Made by a program: the position numbers and the translations under genes. Source: Rubrivivax sp. (GTDB lineage: Bacteria > Pseudomonadota > Gammaproteobacteria > Burkholderiales > Burkholderiaceae_C). Taken from it: a DNA stretch of 64,000 nucleotides. The notes under the pieces are model-generated. The model made no database searches. It saw nothing but the letters and a program-made list of their open reading frames with translations, and was not told the DNA's origin. The stretch spans positions 124,001 through 188,000 of the forward strand of contig JAIXRN010000056.1 of assembly GCA_027485165.1 (NCBI GenBank), read 5' to 3'. Shown one piece after another: positions 18,454 to 28,077 of the stretch (positions are counted from its first letter, which is position 1; each line of letters begins with the position of its first letter).

Positions 18454-20781
18454 TCAGCGCCCGCTGCTGCGGGCCAGTTGCCCGGGTGGCACGGCCAGCT
18501 CGACACCGTTGCTGAAGCGCACGGTGATGGCCGACTTGCCAGCGTTGTAGGCCAGGTAGTTGCGCTGCCCGTCCGGCCGCTTGAACACCTGGTAGAAGGT
18601 GGTGTTGGCGGTGATGCTGGTGTCGGGTGCGCCCAGCGCAGCCAGGCTCTGCAGGAAGTGCAGCGTGTGGGTGCGGCTTTCACCCGGTTCCACGGCACCC
18701 CAGCGGTCCCAGCTGGCCAGCGCAGCGGCCGGGTCGGCCAGGGCCAGGTACTTGGCGAAGACGTCCTGCCAGATGTCCGGCGGGTCCACCTTCTTGCCGC
18801 GGCTGGCCCAGATCTTCTGCTCTTCCTTCAGCGCCGCCAGGTTCTTGCGGATGTAGTCGGGGTGGCTGGCGAAGTAGGTCGACACGGTCGTCATCGGCAG
18901 CAGGTTGATGCCGGTGATCTGCCGCGGGTCGTCGATCCACCAGGTGTTGTGCGCGTACTTGGCGCCGAACACCATGCTCACGTCGACGTTCTTGTATTCG
19001 GGCGCGAACACCTGGCCGTACAGGTCGAACCAGTAGTGCTTCACGGCCTCGGTCTCGGTGACCAGCAGCCAGATGCCCAGGTCGCGCAGCGCGGCGTCGC
19101 CCTGCACTTCGCCCCACAGAACGAGGCCCGTCCAGGCGTTCAGCGCTTCGCTGGACGATTCCTGGTTGTTGCCGCTTTCGCCCAGGCCGATGCCCGACGC
19201 CCAGCTGTGGCCTTCGTAGGGGTCGAAGTTGCGCAGGAAAGGGAATTCAGCCTTGCCGCGTTCAGTGAAGGCAATGTCCTTGACGAGCAGGTCCACCATG
19301 TCGCCCCACTTGCCGCGCGCAGCCCAGGCCGGGTCGCGCAGCGCGATCTCGGCCACCGCGCGCACCCAGTAGCCGTAGTGGAAGTGGTGGTCGTTCATCT
19401 GCTTGACCGCGAAGTACTCCTCCGGGTAGCCCACCACCGTGCCCATGGCCTGGTCCCAGTGGAAATACCGGCGGCGGTCGGTGCCGGCAAACCATTCCTC
19501 CACGCGCGTCTTCAGCAGGCCCAGCAGGCGCTCGCTGCCTTCCTTGTCGCCCTGCTGTTCGTACACGTCCAGCATCTTCAGCAGGCGCAAGAGGCCCTTG
19601 CCCTGCCAGTAGGGGCCTTCGCCCATCACCAGCAGCATGCGGCGCGCGTTGCGGATGTCGGCCTTCATCACATCGCGCAGTTCTTCGATGCGCGGCGAAC
19701 TGTCGGGCACGGCGGGCCAGAACGGCACGAAGCCGGTGTAGCGCGCCGTGGTCTGGAAGCTCGCGGCCGCCAGCAGCTTGAGCTTGCCGCGCACGGTGTC
19801 GTAGGCGGGCCCCAGGCGCGCCGCGACGCTAGCGTTGCCGTGCCAGTGGTGCGGGTACAGGCCCAACAGCGGCGTGGTCTCGCTGCCTTCCAGGGCCTCG
19901 GTCTTGGCGGTGAAGGTGGTGCGCACGTCGCCGGTGCTACGGTCCACCTGCCATTCCACGCGCGTGTCGGTGACGGCTGCATAGGCATGCTTCAGCAGCA
20001 GGGTCTGTGTCGCTGCGGTCTCGTCAGGCAGGCCGGCCACCGCCAGGTAGCCTTTGCCGGCCGGCAGGCGCGCCAACCATTCGGTGGCCGACGCGGCTTC
20101 CCATTGCACGCCCGTGGGCCCGAAGAGCGCATAGGCCGCCCCCTTCACGCGCAGCACCAGCATGCGCGGGTCAGGTGCAGGCAGGCGTTCAGCGGCGGCG
20201 GGCAGGCGCACGCGCAGGTCGCCACGGCCCACGCGGAACCAGGCGTAGGGGCTGCCGTGCGCGACGGTGGCGTCGAAGCGGTCCTGCGCGCCCGGGCCGG
20301 CGCGGCCCATGCTGATGTCGATGGCCCAGTCGCTGGCCCCGGCCAGCAGCGCGCGGCCGGGTTCGAAGGCCACGGGGGCGATGGTGATGGCGTCGCGGTG
20401 CGGGTAGTGGATCTCCACGTCCTGCCGCTCGGTGGGCACCACCTGCTTGCGCGGCAACGCCACTTCCAGGCCGCCTGGCATGGGCCGGAAGCTGAGCGGC
20501 TGCGCGTAGATGTTTTCCGGCTGCTCGTTGAAGATCAGCGACGAATACCACTGGTTGGTGGGCGCCGCGCGCTTGAGCATGGCTTCAGTACGGAAGGGCG
20601 CGCGCGGCACCGGGGCGTCGGCACCACGCGGCTTCAGGCTCACGGCACCGGCGCCTAGCTTCAGCAGGTCGGCCTGCGCACTGGCGCCGCCGGCCACGAC
20701 CAAACCCGCGGCCCCGCAGGCCAATAGGGCCGGCCGCAGGCTGGCGGCCAGGCGGCTGAACAGACGACATGTCAGGCTCAT
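18454..20781 (-). CDS. GH81 endo-beta-1,3-glucanase
   Basis: A 775-residue secreted enzyme of glycoside hydrolase family 81, which cleaves internal beta-1,3-glucan bonds with inversion. Family landmarks are TNQWYSSLIF near the start of the mature protein, MNDHHFHYGYW in the catalytic domain, FDPYEGHSWASG, and NQESSSEALNAW containing the conserved acidic residues. The signal peptide (RPALLACGAAGLVVAGGASA) directs export. Two ATGs are available, 20793 and 20781; the latter (MSLTCRLF) gives the more compact signal. A LacI-type operator lies 59 bp upstream. Likely co-transcribed with the repeat lipoprotein downstream. It should make laminari-oligosaccharides outside the cell or in the periplasm. 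Confidence 0.9.
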   Translation of the reverse strand: MSLTCRLFSRLAASLRPALLACGAAGLVVAGGASAQADLLKLGAGAVSLKPRGADAPVPRAPFRTEAMLKRAAPTNQWYSSLIFNEQPENIYAQPLSFRPMPGGLEVALPRKQVVPTERQDVEIHYPHRDAITIAPVAFEPGRALLAGASDWAIDISMGRAGPGAQDRFDATVAHGSPYAWFRVGRGDLRVRLPAAAERLPAPDPRMLVLRVKGAAYALFGPTGVQWEAASATEWLARLPAGKGYLAVAGLPDETAATQTLLLKHAYAAVTDTRVEWQVDRSTGDVRTTFTAKTEALEGSETTPLLGLYPHHWHGNASVAARLGPAYDTVRGKLKLLAAASFQTTARYTGFVPFWPAVPDSSPRIEELRDVMKADIRNARRMLLVMGEGPYWQGKGLLRLLKMLDVYEQQGDKEGSERLLGLLKTRVEEWFAGTDRRRYFHWDQAMGTVVGYPEEYFAVKQMNDHHFHYGYWVRAVAEIALRDPAWAARGKWGDMVDLLVKDIAFTERGKAEFPFLRNFDPYEGHSWASGIGLGESGNNQESSSEALNAWTGLVLWGEVQGDAALRDLGIWLLVTETEAVKHYWFDLYGQVFAPEYKNVDVSMVFGAKYAHNTWWIDDPRQITGINLLPMTTVSTYFASHPDYIRKNLAALKEEQKIWASRGKKVDPPDIWQDVFAKYLALADPAAALASWDRWGAVEPGESRTHTLHFLQSLAALGAPDTSITANTTFYQVFKRPDGQRNYLAYNAGKSAITVRFSNGVELAVPPGQLARSSGR

Positions 20782-20839
20782 GGCAGGGTCCATCGGGCAG
20801 GTGGCAGGGCGCCCAGTTGGGGCAGACGGCGCATTCTTG

Positions 20840-20857
20840 TTTGAAAGCGCTTTCAAA
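20840..20857. promoter_or_regulatory. LacI-type operator upstream of GH81
   Basis: A perfect 18-bp palindrome TTTGAAAGCGCTTTCAAA, with the CG-centred core typical of LacI/GalR-family operators. It lies in the 252-bp gap between the divergent GH81 and porin genes, 59 bp from the GH81 start. The same core recurs at 20954 and 31589, the latter beside the lacI-family gene. Confidence 0.85.
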
Positions 20858-20953
20858 GCATGCTGTCGTTTTCCCGGATGGGGTCGTTACCAGGAGCAGG
20901 GAAAACACGAACGCTGGACGCGTTGACGCCCGGGGGTCGGCCGCCCTATCGTA

Positions 20954-20967
20954 TGAAAGCGCTTTCA
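20954..20967. promoter_or_regulatory. LacI-type operator upstream of the porin operon
   Basis: The 14-bp palindrome TGAAAGCGCTTTCA matches the core of the neighbouring operator, with a centre-to-centre distance of about 112 bp. It lies 66 bp before the porin start codon. Two sites in one divergent control region allow separate repression of each direction or looping. Confidence 0.85.
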
Positions 20968-21033
20968 GAATCTTCCGGACCCGCTGGCGCGCCGCAAGCG
21001 TTTCGACCGGCCCAACCGCCCAGGAAGGCACCC

Positions 21034-22461
21034 ATGCCGAACCCGTTTTCCCTGTCGACGCCAGCCCGGCGTCCCCACCGCCAGCCTGGCCAGGCCCAGC
21101 GCAGCGGCCAGCCCGAAGGCCACCTCAACCACGACACAGCAGCCCTGCGCGCCCCGCTGCTGGCCACGGCGCTGGCTGCCCTGCTGGCCAGCACGCCGGC
21201 CCAGGCAGTGGAATTCGGCCCCTTCAGCCTGACAGGCTTTGCCAAGCTGGAACTGACCCGCACCACCAATGTCTGCGAAGACTGCCAGCGCGAACTGGGC
21301 GAAGCCCGCCACCGCCGCTGGGCCGACGACATCGTGCTGGGCAAGCCTTTCGGCACGCGCGATTCGCATGTCACCCTGGTGCAGCCTTATCTGGGCTTCA
21401 AGCAGAAGATCGGCGGCGGCTGGGAAGCCTTCGGGCTGCTATCGCAGCGCTGGCGCGATGGCAAGGTCGACCTGAAAGGCTGGGTCTTCGAACGCAACGT
21501 CGGCCTGGCGCATGAAGACTACGGCCGTCTGACGCTGGGCGCGATGACCACGCGCGGCTGGAGCGTCCCCGACTTCCCGTATTCCTTCAAGGCCATCAGT
21601 TCCGACTTCTGGGGCGGCGGCAGCGGTTCCACCCCGGCCTGGAGCGACGCCGGTGCCGGCTACGGCCTGCTCAGCCGTGCCGCGCGCTACATGACGCGGC
21701 CGGTGGAAATGCTGGGCGGCGACGTGCTGTTCGAAGCCACCTACGACATCAGCAAGAAGGGCTGGAAGCGTAACCGGCCGCAGTTCCTGGAGCTCTACGC
21801 GAAGTACATCGGCCGCGAACTGCTGGTGGACGTGGTCGTGCAGTCGTCCAAGAACGGCGAACCCGTGGCCTGGGGCAAGGCGCCCTTCGGCGGCCTGACG
21901 CCTTTCCCGGAGGACGACCCGCTGCTGGGTGGGTCCAGCCAGGGCATGGCGCTGGTGATGGTGCGCCACGTCATCGACGGCAAGCTCGAACTATCGGGCG
22001 GCCTGCGCTTCAACCGCTGGAGCGGCGCCTACGCCGTGCAGACCACCACCGGCCCGCTGGGCCGCTGGAACAACATGTTCAACGTCGACTGGGGTGGCGT
22101 CGACGCCAACGGCGTGCCCAACCCGGGCTATGCCGCGCGGTCTACCGACTTCATGCTCGGCACGCGCTACCGCATCAACGACAAGCTCACCGCCGGCCTG
22201 GGCCTGACCTACCTGGGCAAGGCCAGCACCGACAACCCCAGCGAACGCGGGCAGAGCAACACGCTGCTGGTGGGCACGGGCAGCGTGGGCTACACCGTCA
22301 ACAGCTACCTGCAGCTGTCGGCCAGCGCCAGCGTCTACGAATTCGGCCGCAAGGGCCAGGCACCGCTGTCGATCCCGGCGCACAACGCGTTCACGAACAT
22401 CGATTCGCGCGTGGCCAAGCGTGGCAATTCCATTGGCGTCAGCGCCAACTTCACCTTCTGA
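21034..22461 (+). CDS. Outer-membrane porin-like protein of the glucan locus
   Basis: A 475-residue outer-membrane beta-barrel. After an unusually long polar N-terminus, the signal core is LLATALAALLASTPAQA, and the mature part begins VEFGPFSLTGFAKLELTR. Alternating aromatic strands follow, and the protein ends VSANFTF with a C-terminal phenylalanine. NVCEDCQREL near the N-terminus contains a Cys pair that may form a disulphide. It lacks a TonB plug domain, so it is a passive channel rather than a SusC protein. A good ribosome binding site (AGGAAGG) precedes the ATG at 21034; the frame is open further upstream. First gene of the plus-strand operon (porin, GH17, GH30, transporter-GH17). Its likely cargo is beta-glucan oligosaccharide. 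Confidence 0.75.
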   Translation: MPNPFSLSTPARRPHRQPGQAQRSGQPEGHLNHDTAALRAPLLATALAALLASTPAQAVEFGPFSLTGFAKLELTRTTNVCEDCQRELGEARHRRWADDIVLGKPFGTRDSHVTLVQPYLGFKQKIGGGWEAFGLLSQRWRDGKVDLKGWVFERNVGLAHEDYGRLTLGAMTTRGWSVPDFPYSFKAISSDFWGGGSGSTPAWSDAGAGYGLLSRAARYMTRPVEMLGGDVLFEATYDISKKGWKRNRPQFLELYAKYIGRELLVDVVVQSSKNGEPVAWGKAPFGGLTPFPEDDPLLGGSSQGMALVMVRHVIDGKLELSGGLRFNRWSGAYAVQTTTGPLGRWNNMFNVDWGGVDANGVPNPGYAARSTDFMLGTRYRINDKLTAGLGLTYLGKASTDNPSERGQSNTLLVGTGSVGYTVNSYLQLSASASVYEFGRKGQAPLSIPAHNAFTNIDSRVAKRGNSIGVSANFTF

Positions 22462-22469
22462 GGTCGCCC

Positions 22470-24242
22470 ATGAATTCCCGACACTCCCCCCACCGGCCCG
22501 GCCGCCGCCCGCGGCTGGCCCTGGCCACTGGCGCGCTGCTGATGCTGGGCGCGCTGGGCGTGCTCGGCTTGACCGGCTGCGGCGGTGGCGGCAGCGGCGG
22601 CGTCACCGACCTGGGCGTGTCGCAGACCGCCGAGCGGCGCGCGCTGCCCGAAGCCTTCGTCACGCGCACGGCGGTGAACTATTCGCCCTACCGCACGTCG
22701 CGCAATGAATCCGAGCTGCGCAACGAAGTCATCACCCCCGCCCAGGTGCTGGAAGACCTGCGCCTGGTGCAAGCCACCGGCATCGGCATGATCCGGCTGT
22801 TCAGCAGCCGTGCCTTTTCCGAGACCGTGCTGCGCGTGATCCGCGACAACCAGCTGGACCTGAAGGTACAGCTGGGCGCCTTTCCCAACCCCGTCACGGG
22901 CGTGGCTGCCGAAGCCGACAACCAGGCCGAGCTGGACGCCGCCATCCGGCTGGCCAACACCTACCGCGACATCGTGCTGGTGGTGAGTGTCGGCAACGAG
23001 AAGATGGTCGAATGGTCGGCCGCCAAGATCGACCCGAACGTGATGGCCGGCTATCTGCGCAAGGTGCGCGCGGCCATCACCCAGCCCGTCACGACCAACG
23101 ACAACTGGCTGCTGTGGGCTTCGGTGCCGCGCGTGATCGCCGAGACGGTGGACTTCGCCGCCGTGCACGTCTACCCCTTCCTGGACACCTTCTACGACCC
23201 GCTGCGCTACGACTGGCGACAGAAAAGCGTGCCCGAGGCGCAGCGTGCGCAGGCGATGATCAACGCCACCATCGTCGAAGCCAAGCAGCAGTTCGAAAAC
23301 GCCCGCGTTGGGCTGGCGCGCATCGGTCTGCCGGACCTGCCCATGGTCATCGGCGAAACCGGCTGGGCCGCGGTGGACGCCGCCGGCGGCCCGGCGCTGG
23401 CCTTCCGCGCCCACCCCGTCAACCAGAAGATGTACTTCGACGCGCTGCAGCAGTGGGCGCGCGACGGCCGGCGCACCACCAACGGCCCGAAGGCGATCTT
23501 CTTCTTCCAGGCCTTCGACGAACCCTGGAAGCAGGGCGACGACGGCTGGGGCCTGTTCAACGTGCGGCGCGAAGCGCGCTTCACGGTACAGAGCCTGGGC
23601 ACCTGCGGCGTGACCTGGACCTGCGAGGCCGGCACCTACACCATGGCCGACGCCGTGAAGTGGGTGCCGCCCACACTGAACCCAGCCGTGACCGCGCCGC
23701 GCTACACCTTGTTTGCAGACGCTGTCACCGCCGGCGAACAGCGCGCCGCCGGCCTGCGCTGGGACCCGTTTGCCGCCAGCAGCTACCGTGAAACCCCGGC
23801 CGGCCTGCCTTCGGCCGACGGTGGCGTGCACTTCGAAGTCACGCCGAACCCGGTGGACTTCGGCTGGGGCCTGTTCCTGTATTCCGACGCCGGGCGGCTG
23901 GAAAACCTCTCGGGCTTCAACAACGGGCGGCTGAACTTCCTGGTGCGCAGCGACGGCTACCCGGGCAAGATCGAAGTCGGCATCAGCACCGACACCGAAG
24001 ACCGCGACGTGCAGGAAGCCTTCCTGCAGATCGGGCCGGGCGACTTCGGCTACTGCAACAGCAACGGCTGGTGCCCGGTGTCGATCCCGATCTCGGCCTT
24101 CCTGGCTGCGAACCCGAAGCTGGACCTGCGCTACGTGAACTTCCGCTTCATCGTGGCCGACCGCTACAGCTTCACCGGCAAGCCACTGAACCTGACGGGC
24201 CTGCCACCGGTGCGCATCGACGGCCTGCACTGGACGCGCTGA
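22470..24242 (+). CDS. Lipoprotein GH17 beta-1,3-glucanase with C-terminal accessory domain
   Basis: A 590-residue lipoprotein, lipobox LTGC with Cys37. The catalytic domain (about residues 60-370) is a GH17-type TIM barrel: acid/base Glu177 in VSVGNE and nucleophile Glu296 in VIGETGW, then FFFQAFDEPWKQ near the barrel end. GH17 enzymes hydrolyse or transglycosylate beta-1,3-glucan with retention. The C-terminal region (about 400-590) is a beta-rich domain (VHFEVTPNPVDFGWGLFLYS) that may bind carbohydrate. It begins 8 nt after the porin stop and overlaps the GH30 start by one base. Being anchored, it could act on oligosaccharides at the outer membrane. This is the exported member of three GH17 domains in the locus. 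Confidence 0.85.
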   Translation: MNSRHSPHRPGRRPRLALATGALLMLGALGVLGLTGCGGGGSGGVTDLGVSQTAERRALPEAFVTRTAVNYSPYRTSRNESELRNEVITPAQVLEDLRLVQATGIGMIRLFSSRAFSETVLRVIRDNQLDLKVQLGAFPNPVTGVAAEADNQAELDAAIRLANTYRDIVLVVSVGNEKMVEWSAAKIDPNVMAGYLRKVRAAITQPVTTNDNWLLWASVPRVIAETVDFAAVHVYPFLDTFYDPLRYDWRQKSVPEAQRAQAMINATIVEAKQQFENARVGLARIGLPDLPMVIGETGWAAVDAAGGPALAFRAHPVNQKMYFDALQQWARDGRRTTNGPKAIFFFQAFDEPWKQGDDGWGLFNVRREARFTVQSLGTCGVTWTCEAGTYTMADAVKWVPPTLNPAVTAPRYTLFADAVTAGEQRAAGLRWDPFAASSYRETPAGLPSADGGVHFEVTPNPVDFGWGLFLYSDAGRLENLSGFNNGRLNFLVRSDGYPGKIEVGISTDTEDRDVQEAFLQIGPGDFGYCNSNGWCPVSIPISAFLAANPKLDLRYVNFRFIVADRYSFTGKPLNLTGLPPVRIDGLHWTR

Positions 24243-25639
24243 TGGCCGCACCGCTGGCTGCGCCGGCACCGCTGCCCTGGGTGCTGAGCGCGCGTGACGA
24301 GCGCCACGGCCAGGCGCTGCGCCTGGCGCCGCAGCCGCCCCTGCAGCCCGCCGCAGAGGCCGGCGCCCATGCCAGCGCGCCCGCGCGGCTGTGGGTGGAC
24401 AGTACTCGGCGCTTCCAGGTGCTGGAAGGCTTCGGCGGCGCCTTCACCGAAGCCGCCGCCAGCACCTGGCTGAAGCTGTCGGCCGCCCAGCGCGACGCCC
24501 TGCTGCAGGCCTACTTCTGCCCGGCGCAGGGCCACGGCTACACCTTGTGCCGCGTGCACATGAACAGCTGCGACTTCGCGCTGGGCAACTACGCCCATGT
24601 GGACGAACCCGGCGACACCGCACTGCGGAGCTTCAGCATCGCCCGCGACCACCAGGCCCTGCTGCCGATGATCCAGGCCGCGCAGCGCGTGGCCGCCAGC
24701 GCGGGGCGGCAGATCAAGCTGCTGGTGTCGCCCTGGAGCCCGCCGGGCTGGATGAAGGACAGCGGGCGCATGAACGACGGCGGCCGCCTGAAGCCCGAAT
24801 ACCGCGCCGCCTGGGCGCAGTGCTTCGTGCACTTCATCCGGGCCTATGAGGCTGCCGGCGTGCCGATCTGGGGGGTTTCCGTGCAGAACGAACCCGAGGC
24901 CCGCCAGCGTTGGGACAGCTGCTTGTACACCGCCGAAGAAGAACGCGACTTCGTGCGCGACCACCTGGGCCCTGCGCTGCATGCCGCCGGGCTGGCCCAT
25001 GTGCGCGTGGTGGTGTGGGACCACAACCGCGACGCGATGGTGGAACGCGCCAGCGTCATCTATGGCGACGCCGAGGCTGCCAAGTACATCTGGGGCACCG
25101 GCTTCCACTGGTACATGGAAGACCACTTCGACCACGTGCAGCTGGTGCACGACGCCTGGCCCGACAAGCAGCTGCTGTTCACGGAAGGCTGCCAGGAAGG
25201 CGGCCCGCACTGGGGGCGCTGGGAACTGGCCGAGCGATACGCGCGGTCGATGATCAACGACCTGAACCGCTGGACCGTGGGCTGGATCGACTGGAACCTG
25301 CTGCTGGACGAACAGGGCGGGCCCAACCACGTGGGCAATTTCTGCAGCGCGCCCTTCCTGGCCGTACCCGCTGAAGACGGCCTGCACGCGCAGAGCTCCT
25401 ACGCCGCACTGGGCCACTTCACGCGCTATGCCCAGCCGGGCGCGCAGCGCGTGCTGTGCGCCGCCACGCGCGAAGCGCTGGAATGCACGGCTTTCGCCAA
25501 CCCCGACGGCAGCCTGGCCGTGGTGGTGCTGAACCGCAGCGACCACGACCTGGCCTTTTCCCTGGCCATCGACGGCGTGGCCCATGCGGCCGACCTGCCG
25601 GCGCATGCCATGGCCACCTATACGCGGCCCGCCGCATGA
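24242..25639 (+). CDS. GH30-family glucan hydrolase, apparently cytoplasmic
   Basis: A 465-residue GH30 enzyme. Landmarks are QVLEGFGGAFTEAAA at residues 59-73, the acid/base Glu217 in SVQNEPEA, the nucleophile Glu315 in LLFTEGCQEG, and a C-terminal beta-sandwich that begins around YAALGHFTRYAQPGAQRVL. GH30 includes beta-1,6-glucanases and beta-glucosidases. In this setting it would suit removal of beta-1,6 branches from laminarin, but the exact linkage cannot be read from sequence. No signal peptide is visible, suggesting a cytoplasmic location. The start codon overlaps the previous stop (TGATG), so translation is coupled to the lipoprotein GH17. Confidence 0.85.
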   Translation: MAAPLAAPAPLPWVLSARDERHGQALRLAPQPPLQPAAEAGAHASAPARLWVDSTRRFQVLEGFGGAFTEAAASTWLKLSAAQRDALLQAYFCPAQGHGYTLCRVHMNSCDFALGNYAHVDEPGDTALRSFSIARDHQALLPMIQAAQRVAASAGRQIKLLVSPWSPPGWMKDSGRMNDGGRLKPEYRAAWAQCFVHFIRAYEAAGVPIWGVSVQNEPEARQRWDSCLYTAEEERDFVRDHLGPALHAAGLAHVRVVVWDHNRDAMVERASVIYGDAEAAKYIWGTGFHWYMEDHFDHVQLVHDAWPDKQLLFTEGCQEGGPHWGRWELAERYARSMINDLNRWTVGWIDWNLLLDEQGGPNHVGNFCSAPFLAVPAEDGLHAQSSYAALGHFTRYAQPGAQRVLCAATREALECTAFANPDGSLAVVVLNRSDHDLAFSLAIDGVAHAADLPAHAMATYTRPAA

Positions 25640-25649
25640 AGGGCCCGTT

Positions 25650-27992
25650 ATGAGCGCTAGCCACAAGGTCCCGTTCGGCCACAAGGTGGCCTTCGGTCTG
25701 GGCATGCTGGCCAACCAGATGTTCCCGGCCGTGCTGGGCATCTTCATGGTGGTGCTGGTGCAGGACATGGGCTTCCCCACCTGGATGTGGGGCATCCTGT
25801 TCTTCCTGCCCCGCGCCTACGACGCCGTGCTGGACCCGATCATGGGTTTCGTATCGGACAACACGCGCTCGCGCTGGGGGCGGCGGCGGCAGTACGTGTT
25901 CGTCGGCGCCATCATGCTGGGTGTGTCCTTCATGGCCATGTGGCAGCTGCACCGGGCCGACGGGCTGACTTACAACTTCTTCTACTTCCTGATCTGGTCG
26001 CTGGTGTTCTTCACCGGCCTGACGGTCTTCAGCATCCCCTACGTGGCCATGGGCTACGAGATGAGCGACGACTTCCACGAACGCACCAGCATCATGGCGG
26101 TGGCGCAGTGGATCGGTCAGTGGGCCTGGGTCATCGCGCCCTGGTTCTGGGTGGTGATGTACGACCCGGCCTGGTTTCCCAACGCCGACACGGCCGCGCG
26201 CAGCCTGTCGGTCTGGGTGGGCGTGGCCTGCATGCTGCTGGCGATGGTGCCCGCGCTCTTCATTCCCAGCCGGTCGACGCTGAACGACACCCACCTGGTA
26301 CCGCTGACGCTGGCCAACGTGGGCGCCGGCGTGAAGGAACTGCTGGCCGGCTTCAAGGAAGCCTTTGCCTGCGCGCCCTTTCGCAAGCTGTGCTTCAGCA
26401 CCTTCCTGATCTTCAACGCCTTCAACACGGTGGCGTCGTTCTCGTTCTTCATCGTCGTCTACCACCTGTTCAACGGCAACACGGCGGCAGCCGGCATCTG
26501 GCCGACGCTGTTTGGCAGCGTCGGCGCACTCATCACCACCTTCGCCGTGATTCCCACCGTGGCCTGGATGTCCGGGAAGGTGGGCAAGAAAAAAGCTTTC
26601 ATGGTGTCGCAGGGCATATCGCTCATCGGCTATGTGTTGCTGTGGTTCCTGATGGTGCCCAGCAAGCCCTGGATGTTCATGCTCGCCCTGCCCTTCTTCA
26701 GCTTCGGCATCGGCGGGCTGTTCACGCTGATGATGTCGATGACGGCCGATGTCTGCGACCTGGACGAACTGGCCACCGGCAAGCGGCGCGAAGGCGTGTT
26801 CGGTGCCATCTACTGGTGGATGGTGAAGCTGGGCTTTGCTGTGGCGGGCCTGCTGAGCGGCGCGATCATGGCCTTCGTCGCCTTCACGCCCGGCGCACCG
26901 ATGCAGCCCGACGGCGCGGTGGACGGACTGCGCCTGTTCTATTCCGGCGTACCGATCGTCGGTACCCTGCTGGCCCTGTGGGTGATGCGCGACTACGACC
27001 TGGACGAGGCCCGCGCCGTGGAAGTGGCAGGCGAACTGGAACGGCGCCGGCAGCACGCTGCCGCAGCGGCATCTCGCGGCTCTGGCGCGCGCACCTGGCT
27101 GGCCGACCATGGTCTGGAACTGGCGTCCCAGGAGCGGTCGCCCCTGGCCGGGCAGACACACGCCGAGATTGCCACCCGCTTCACTGAACTGCGCGCCGCC
27201 GGCCTCTACGGTCTGTGCTTCAGCGCCTATGCGCAGGGCCAGGGGGCGGGCGACACGATTGCTGCAGACCAAGTGCGCCGCCGTATCGCGGTGATCGCGC
27301 CGCACACGCGCTGGGTGCGGTCCTTCGCCTGCACCGAAGGCCATGAACAGATACCCGCCATCGCCCGCGAGCACGGCCTGAAGACGATGGTCGGCGCATG
27401 GATTGGCGCCGACCGTGAACGAAACGAACGCGAAATCCAGGGCCTGATCCAGCTGGCCCAGGCCGGGCTGGTGAACATCGCCGTGGTCGGCAACGAAGTG
27501 CTGCTGCGCGGTGAACTGCCGGAAACCGAACTGCTGGCCTACATCCAACGCGTGCGCGCGGCCGTGCCGGCCGACGTGCCCGTGAGCTGCGTGGACGCCT
27601 ATTACCTGTTCCTGGAACGTCCGGCGCTCACGGCGGCCTGTGACGTGCTGCTGCCCAACTGCTACCCCTTCTGGGAAGGCGCCGACATCGGCTGGGCCGC
27701 GCACTACCTGCGCCGCATGCACGCCCTGGTGCAGGCTGCCGGCGGCGACAAGCGCGTGATGGTCGCCGAAACCGGCTGGCCCGGCAGCGGCCAGGCCGTG
27801 GGCGATGCCGTGCCATCGGCGGAAAACGCCATGCGCTACTTCATCGATGTGCAGCAATGGGCACGGCGTGAAGGCATCAAGCTCTTCTACTTCTCGTCCT
27901 TCGACGAGCCCTGGAAGCTGCGGCAAGAAGGCGAAGTCGGCACGCAGTGGGGCCTGTGGGACAAGGACGAGCGCCCGAAGTACGGGGCTTGA
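25650..27992 (+). CDS. GPH/MFS sugar transporter fused to a GH17 domain
   Basis: A 780-residue single open frame. Residues about 1-450 form a 12-TM transporter of the GPH (glycoside-pentoside-hexuronide:cation symporter) type: PRAYDAVLDPIMGFVSDNT with the basic SRWGRRRQY loop, and VCDLDELATGKRREGVFGAI. A charged linker (about 450-500, DEARAVEVAGELERRRQ) leads into a GH17 domain with LYGLCFSAYAQGQGAG, acid/base Glu616 in VVGNEVLL and nucleophile Glu707 in VAETGWPGSG. It ends QWGLWDKDERPKYGA, nearly the same as the end of the free GH17 gene downstream (FWGLWDKDAKLKFG). GPH carriers have cytoplasmic termini, so the enzyme domain should face the cytoplasm. The start follows GH30 after 10 nt. There is no internal stop or frameshift. 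The fusion suggests coupled import and cleavage of laminari-oligosaccharides. Confidence 0.88.
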   Translation: MSASHKVPFGHKVAFGLGMLANQMFPAVLGIFMVVLVQDMGFPTWMWGILFFLPRAYDAVLDPIMGFVSDNTRSRWGRRRQYVFVGAIMLGVSFMAMWQLHRADGLTYNFFYFLIWSLVFFTGLTVFSIPYVAMGYEMSDDFHERTSIMAVAQWIGQWAWVIAPWFWVVMYDPAWFPNADTAARSLSVWVGVACMLLAMVPALFIPSRSTLNDTHLVPLTLANVGAGVKELLAGFKEAFACAPFRKLCFSTFLIFNAFNTVASFSFFIVVYHLFNGNTAAAGIWPTLFGSVGALITTFAVIPTVAWMSGKVGKKKAFMVSQGISLIGYVLLWFLMVPSKPWMFMLALPFFSFGIGGLFTLMMSMTADVCDLDELATGKRREGVFGAIYWWMVKLGFAVAGLLSGAIMAFVAFTPGAPMQPDGAVDGLRLFYSGVPIVGTLLALWVMRDYDLDEARAVEVAGELERRRQHAAAAASRGSGARTWLADHGLELASQERSPLAGQTHAEIATRFTELRAAGLYGLCFSAYAQGQGAGDTIAADQVRRRIAVIAPHTRWVRSFACTEGHEQIPAIAREHGLKTMVGAWIGADRERNEREIQGLIQLAQAGLVNIAVVGNEVLLRGELPETELLAYIQRVRAAVPADVPVSCVDAYYLFLERPALTAACDVLLPNCYPFWEGADIGWAAHYLRRMHALVQAAGGDKRVMVAETGWPGSGQAVGDAVPSAENAMRYFIDVQQWARREGIKLFYFSSFDEPWKLRQEGEVGTQWGLWDKDERPKYGA

Positions 27993-28077
27993 TGCAAGGG
28001 CGAACTGGCCTACGGGGCCAGGCTGGGCTGCTCTGGGCCATCAGCTGCCGCCCAGGCCCCGGGCATCCGGCTGAAGA

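Noticed and set aside
25419..27926. An 835-codon minus-strand open frame opposite the transporter-GH17 fusion.
   Set aside because: Composition is His/Gly/Arg-rich and without motifs, whereas the plus strand reads as a full transporter and enzyme. The same reasoning removes antisense frames at 18376-20658, 22335-24269 and 60559-63174.
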